Shown here: piece after piece, positions 60,646 to 64,000 of the stretch
Layout: every line of letters begins with the position of its first letter
Numbering within the stretch: the stretch's first letter is position 1
Assembly: GCA_964533735.1 (NCBI GenBank)
Contig: CAZHMD010000006.1
Coordinates: 1-64,000 of the forward strand
Source of the DNA: UBA6107 sp964533735
Lineage (GTDB): Bacteria > Chloroflexota > Anaerolineae > Anaerolineales > Anaerolineaceae
DNA length: 64,000 nucleotides
Direction of reading: 5' to 3'
Program-made: the position numbers and the translations under genes
Notes under the pieces: generated by a model
The model's database searches: none
The model's input: the letters and a program-made list of their open reading frames with translations, nothing else
What the model was told of the DNA's origin: nothing

Positions 60646-61602
60646 ATGGCAAAAAAATTAGCAGTAGTCGCAATCGGGGGCAATTCCCTGATCCTTGACC
60701 CAAAAAATGTAACTGTGGAGGATCAATATATTGCAGCCGCGCAAACCAATAAACACATCGCAGATATGATCGAAGCTGGCTGGGATGTGGCTATCGGACA
60801 TGGCAATGGCCCGCAGGTTGGTTTCATTCTCCGGCGGTCAGAAATTGCAGCCAAGGTCGAAGGAATGCATGAAGTACCCCTTGATGTTTGCGGTGCTGAC
60901 AGCCAGGGCGCCATCGGGTATGCGCTTCAACAAACTCTTCAAAATGAGTTAATCCAGCGCGGGATCAAGAAACCGGTCGCCACAATTGTTACCCAGGTGA
61001 AAGTGGATAAGAATGACAAAGCCTTTCAAAACCCCACCAAGCCGATCGGTGGATTTATGGATGAGGCTGAAGCCAAACGCCGACAGACTGATTTAGGTTG
61101 GAATGTGGTTGAAGATGCCGGCCGTGGTTGGCGCCGTGTCGTTGCCTCTCCCATCCCGGTGGAAGTTGTTGAAATTGAATCCGTGCGTGCCCTGATCGCT
61201 GCTGGAACGGTTGTAATTACCGTTGGTGGCGGCGGAATCCCTGTGATCGATGACGACAAGGGCGGTTGTGTAGGTACTGCGGCTGTAATCGACAAAGATT
61301 TTGCCAGCAGTTTGCTCGCGCGATTGATCAAAGCAGACCTTTTTGTGATCTCTACTGCAGTTGAAAAAGTAGCCATCAACTTTGGCAAGCCCAATGAAAA
61401 ATGGCTGGACCGGATGACCCTCGCTGAAGCTAAAGCTTACCTGGCCGAGGGGATTCACTTCGCAAAAGGATCCATGGCCCCCAAGATTCAGGCGATTATC
61501 ATGTACCTGGAGAATGGCGGCAAGGAAGCTTTGATCACTAATCCCGAGAATATTGGCAGGGCATTAAAAGGTGAGACCGGTACCAGAATCGTCAAAGAGT
61601 AA
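60646..61602 (+). CDS. arcC: Carbamate kinase
   Basis: It makes ATP from carbamoyl phosphate and ADP, releasing ammonia and CO2. The 318-residue product has AVVAIGGNSL at the start, the GHGNGPQVG loop near residue 50, TIVTQVKVDKNDKAFQNPTK, VVITVGGGGIPVI and HFAKGSMAPKIQAII, all as in the family. AGAGGAAAA precedes ATG 60646. Directly behind two carbamoyltransferases it is the energy-yielding last step. A hairpin follows the stop. Confidence 0.96.
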   Translation: MAKKLAVVAIGGNSLILDPKNVTVEDQYIAAAQTNKHIADMIEAGWDVAIGHGNGPQVGFILRRSEIAAKVEGMHEVPLDVCGADSQGAIGYALQQTLQNELIQRGIKKPVATIVTQVKVDKNDKAFQNPTKPIGGFMDEAEAKRRQTDLGWNVVEDAGRGWRRVVASPIPVEVVEIESVRALIAAGTVVITVGGGGIPVIDDDKGGCVGTAAVIDKDFASSLLARLIKADLFVISTAVEKVAINFGKPNEKWLDRMTLAEAKAYLAEGIHFAKGSMAPKIQAIIMYLENGGKEALITNPENIGRALKGETGTRIVKE

Positions 61603-61611
61603 AGTTCTAAA

Positions 61612-61642
61612 AACAAGTCCTGCATTTATTGCAGGACTTGTT
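61612..61642 (+). terminator. Hairpin after carbamate kinase
   Basis: AACAAGTCCTGCA (61612-61624) and TGCAGGACTTGTT (61630-61642) pair perfectly over 13 bp with a 5-base loop. There is no T-run behind it, so it may be a weak terminator or an mRNA 3'-end stabiliser. Confidence 0.6.
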
Positions 61643-61669
61643 GCATTCCCTTAAAAATCTTAAAAATAT

Positions 61670-61698
61670 TTGGATTGCAGGAAGGCTTCGTGTACAAT
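61670..61698 (+). promoter_or_regulatory. Promoter for the BMP transporter genes
   Basis: TTGGAT (61670-61675) and TACAAT (61693-61698) are 17 bases apart, with TG just before the -10. A transcript starting near 61705 would have a leader of about 157 bases. Confidence 0.6.
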
Positions 61699-61704
61699 AC
61701 ATCT

Positions 61705-61861
61705 ATTGAATTACAACAGCAGTTTGAGCATTTTTCCCATCCGTTGAATGTTAGCTAAGGTCTTTGAAAGGAGGTGCAGTAGATCAAGGAATTGTTCACT
61801 TGCTTCCGAACCACTACATTGATTTTCAAGACCAATCGTATTAATACAAGGAGAAGAAAAT
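61705..61861 (+). other. Long structured leader with an orphan Shine-Dalgarno sequence
   Basis: GGTCTTTGAAA (61759-61769) can pair with TTTTCAAGACC (61823-61833), ten pairs with one bulge, enclosing smaller stems such as GGAA/TTCC. AAAGGAGGTG (61767-61776), a full match to the usual 16S rRNA 3' end, starts in the first arm but has no start codon at a normal distance. The real site for the gene is AAGGAGAAG just before ATG 61862. It may be a regulatory leader; no known riboswitch was recognised. Confidence 0.4.
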
Positions 61862-63121
61862 ATGTTTGCTAAACGTGCGTGGATCTTAGGAAGTATTTTA
61901 ATCATCTCGGTACTTGTGCTCTCAGCATGTACAACACCGACAGCTGCCCCAACCGCAGCACCAACACAAGCACCCGTCGTTGTTGAAACCGCAGCCCCCA
62001 CCGCAGCCCCAACTGCAGCTCCATTGCCTGTTTTTGGCATGGTTCTGATCGGTTCGGCAGCAGATGGCGGTTGGAGCCAGGCGCATTATGATGCTGGTCT
62101 CTATGTAACAGAAAAAATCCCCGGTGTTGAGATCCCCTATATTGACCTTGCGGTAATTAAAACCGGCACAACTTTTGCCCAATTGGCAGATGAGCTCGTT
62201 GCCCAGGGTGCCAATGTAATTCTCTTCAATTCTGATGACATGAAAGCCGACTCAACCCAGTTTGCCCTGGATAACCCTGATATCAAGATCATCATGGCTT
62301 CTGGAGACCAGCAATGGGCTGAAGGTAAAGACTTTGTCAACCTTCCCAACATGGTCAACATCATGGGCAGAATGGAATATGGCAAGATGATCGCCGGATG
62401 CGCAGCTGCCCTCACCACTCAGACCGGCCAAATCGGCTATCTGGGACCATTGATCAATGATGAAACCCGCCGCCTGGCTGCCTCTGTATACCTTGGCGCG
62501 CGCTATTGCTGGACGACTTATCTTGAAAAACCAGTTGAAGATCTGAAATTCAAAGTGACTTGGATCGGCGGTTGGGTGAATATCCCTGGTGTTACCTCTG
62601 ACCCCACCCAGGTAGCAGATGAATTCTATAACAGCGGCTACGATGTGGTCGTCTCTGGTATTGATACCACTGAAGCCCTGGTGCAGGCGAACAAAGCGAA
62701 TGAAGCCGGAAAACAGGTCTGGGCAGTGCAATATGACTACCAGGGTGCTTGTGCTGCGGCTCCAAAATCCTGCCTGGGTGTCCCTTATTTCAACTGGGGT
62801 CCATTCTATACCAAATACATTCAGCAGATCATCGATGGCACTTTCGCACCAGCGTTTGAATGGGCTGGTCCGGACTGGGCTAACATTAATGATCCCGACA
62901 CCAGCATGATCGGTTTTGTTAAAGGCGAAGGTTTAAGCGCTGATGCCGGCACAAAAGTAGATCAATTCATCGCAGAATTGGCTGCTGGGTTGAATTTGTG
63001 GAAAGGTCCGTTGAATTTACAGGACGGCACCCCCTATCTTGCGGACGGTGTTGCAGCTACCGATTATGAGATTTGGTACCTCCCACAGCTCCTTGAGGGT
63101 ATGGAAGGTGTTTCTCAGTAA
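61862..63121 (+). CDS. BMP-family ABC transporter substrate-binding lipoprotein
   Basis: Binding protein of a PnrA/Med-type importer. The 419-residue product has a signal peptide with lipobox LSAC (Cys23), an Ala/Pro/Thr linker to about residue 54, then FGMVLIGSAADGGWSQAHYD, NIMGRMEYGKMIAGCAA, QIGYLGPLINDETRRLA and GYDVVVSGIDTTEALVQA in family order. Members bind purine nucleosides or related compounds, which fits the deaminases upstream. A strong 12-bp hairpin separates it from the ATPase gene. Confidence 0.9.
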   Translation: MFAKRAWILGSILIISVLVLSACTTPTAAPTAAPTQAPVVVETAAPTAAPTAAPLPVFGMVLIGSAADGGWSQAHYDAGLYVTEKIPGVEIPYIDLAVIKTGTTFAQLADELVAQGANVILFNSDDMKADSTQFALDNPDIKIIMASGDQQWAEGKDFVNLPNMVNIMGRMEYGKMIAGCAAALTTQTGQIGYLGPLINDETRRLAASVYLGARYCWTTYLEKPVEDLKFKVTWIGGWVNIPGVTSDPTQVADEFYNSGYDVVVSGIDTTEALVQANKANEAGKQVWAVQYDYQGACAAAPKSCLGVPYFNWGPFYTKYIQQIIDGTFAPAFEWAGPDWANINDPDTSMIGFVKGEGLSADAGTKVDQFIAELAAGLNLWKGPLNLQDGTPYLADGVAATDYEIWYLPQLLEGMEGVSQ

Positions 63122-63141
63122 TACGATTGTTACATGACGAA

Positions 63142-63170
63142 AAAGGGGAAGGCGATAAGCCTTCCCCTTT
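63142..63170 (+). terminator. Intercistronic hairpin between binding protein and ATPase genes
   Basis: AAAGGGGAAGGC (63142-63153) and GCCTTCCCCTTT (63159-63170) pair perfectly around GATAA. Only three T follow, so it is likely a partial terminator or 3'-end stabiliser that raises the amount of binding protein over the ATPase. Confidence 0.7.
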
Positions 63171-63196
63171 ACCTGAATTGAGGATGGATTGACTCA

Positions 63197-64000
63197 ATGA
63201 AAGTTGAAATCAAGAATATCAATAAAAAGTTTAAAGCAGTACGTGCAAACGACGATATTTCCCTGACCATTCCATCCGGAACAATCCAGGGAATTTTGGG
63301 CGAAAATGGAGCCGGAAAAAGTACCCTGATGAAAATCCTTTCTGGATTTTACCAGGCAGATTCCGGCAGGATTTTGCTTGATGGCAAAGTCGCCAATATA
63401 CATACACCTTCAGATGCAATAAAACATGGTGTTGGCATGCTGCATCAGGACCCGCTGGATTTTCCACCTATGCGGGTGATCGACAATCTTTTAATCGGCG
63501 AAAAAGGTGGATTAATTCCCAATCGCCGCCAGGTTAGAAAATCTTTCGAAGAACTCCAGTCTCGATATAAAATCAAAATCGATCCTGACGCTTACGTGGA
63601 TTCCTTGACAGTCGGTGAGCGCCAGCAGCTGGAGATTCTTCGGTTATTATGGCGCGGAGCTCGTGTTTTGATCCTGGATGAACCAACCACTGGAATCAGC
63701 GAAAGCCAAAAGACATTGCTGTTTGCTACATTGAAGAAGCTGGCGAAAGAAGACGTGACAATTGTTTTTGTTAGTCATAAGCTTGAGGACGTTGAGGGTT
63801 TATGCGATCAGGTAGCAGTTTTTCGCCAGGGAAAGAATGTAGGCGTCACCAAACCGCCCTATAAGTCTGATCAACTGGTAACAATGATGTTTGGCAGACC
63901 AATTGATCCAGCCAAACGAATCGACATGTGTTCGAGCGATGAATTATTAAAGGTGACTGATCTCGCGGTTGAAGATTACCGGCTGCATGTTTCAGGAATT
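63197..64000 (+). CDS. ABC transporter ATP-binding protein, 3'-truncated by the window edge
   Basis: ATPase of the BMP-type importer. The frame runs 268 codons from ATG 63197 to the last base without a stop. The first nucleotide-binding unit has Walker A GENGAGKST (near residue 35), Q-loop MLHQD, a signature VGERQQLEIL in place of LSGGQ as is common in this subfamily, Walker B VLILDEPT and the H-loop VSHK. The text from LLKVTDLAVEDY starts a second unit, so the whole protein should be a tandem ATPase of about 500 residues. Permease genes are expected just outside the window. Confidence 0.93.
   Translation, partial: MKVEIKNINKKFKAVRANDDISLTIPSGTIQGILGENGAGKSTLMKILSGFYQADSGRILLDGKVANIHTPSDAIKHGVGMLHQDPLDFPPMRVIDNLLIGEKGGLIPNRRQVRKSFEELQSRYKIKIDPDAYVDSLTVGERQQLEILRLLWRGARVLILDEPTTGISESQKTLLFATLKKLAKEDVTIVFVSHKLEDVEGLCDQVAVFRQGKNVGVTKPPYKSDQLVTMMFGRPIDPAKRIDMCSSDELLKVTDLAVEDYRLHVSGI

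Noticed and set aside
61792..61872. TTG-initiated frame in the leader of the BMP gene
   Set aside because: The orphan Shine-Dalgarno is too far from the TTG, the frame overlaps the true start, and the product is basic with no features.
1..64000. CRISPR arrays, insertion sequences, prophage or integron features
   Set aside because: No repeated spacer-like units, transposase, integrase or terminal inverted repeats were seen; the accessory-looking parts are ordinary metabolic genes.

Overview
The window looks like a chromosomal piece of a Chloroflexota bacterium, most likely class Anaerolineae. This is inferred from the divergent EF-Tu (DMPGH in the G3 motif), zinc-binding forms of S14, S4 and L36, a long-form S12, Shine-Dalgarno-led genes, and exported proteins carrying Thr/Pro- or Ala/Pro-rich linkers. 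No database search was possible. No rRNA, CRISPR array, insertion sequence or phage gene was seen.

Bases 1-25,430 are the translation and transcription core, all on the plus strand: rpoB (5' end outside the window), rpsL-rpsG-fusA-tuf-rpsJ, rplC-rplD-rplW-rplB-rpsS-rplV-rpsC-rplP-rpmC-rpsQ, rplN-rplX-rplE-rpsZ-rpsH-rplF-rplR-rpsE-rpmD-rplO-secY-adk-map, and rpmJ-rpsM-rpsK-rpsD-rpoA-rplQ-truA-rplM-rpsI. Two expected genes are missing from their usual places: rpoC after rpoB and infA between map and rpmJ. Good promoters precede rpsL, rplC and rpmJ. A long structured hairpin with a GNRA tetraloop ends the block before mazG.

Bases 25,500-43,500 hold housekeeping and envelope genes: a methylase-MazG fusion, a formiminotransferase-cyclodeaminase fusion, dcd, a CE4-type lipoprotein, an ATP-cone/nucleoside-kinase fusion, two poorly known genes (membrane protein, phosphatase), rplI, a RodZ-like protein overlapping rimO, a TPR membrane protein, murJ, an rsmI-like gene, tRNA-Glu(TTC) and a cation/proton antiporter paired with a small PII-like protein. 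Bases 43,600-53,500 hold methylmalonyl-CoA mutase large subunit plus epimerase, a UMF1-type transporter, L-lactate dehydrogenase, uvrA, a TipA-like MerR regulator with a likely second internal product, and UDP-glucose dehydrogenase.

The most interesting part is 53,600-64,000. folD is followed by what looks like one catabolic cluster: 8-oxoguanine deaminase, adenine deaminase, a GntR/UTRA regulator, two different carbamoyltransferases (one ATCase-like but lacking residues that bind aspartate; one YgeW/acetylornithine-type), carbamate kinase, a BMP-family binding lipoprotein and the start of its ABC ATPase. I infer import of a nucleoside, purine or ureide, deamination of purine bases, phosphorolysis of carbamoyl compounds to carbamoyl phosphate, and ATP recovery by carbamate kinase. 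Two perfect copies of an 11-bp palindrome flank the promoter of the first gene and fit a GntR-type operator.
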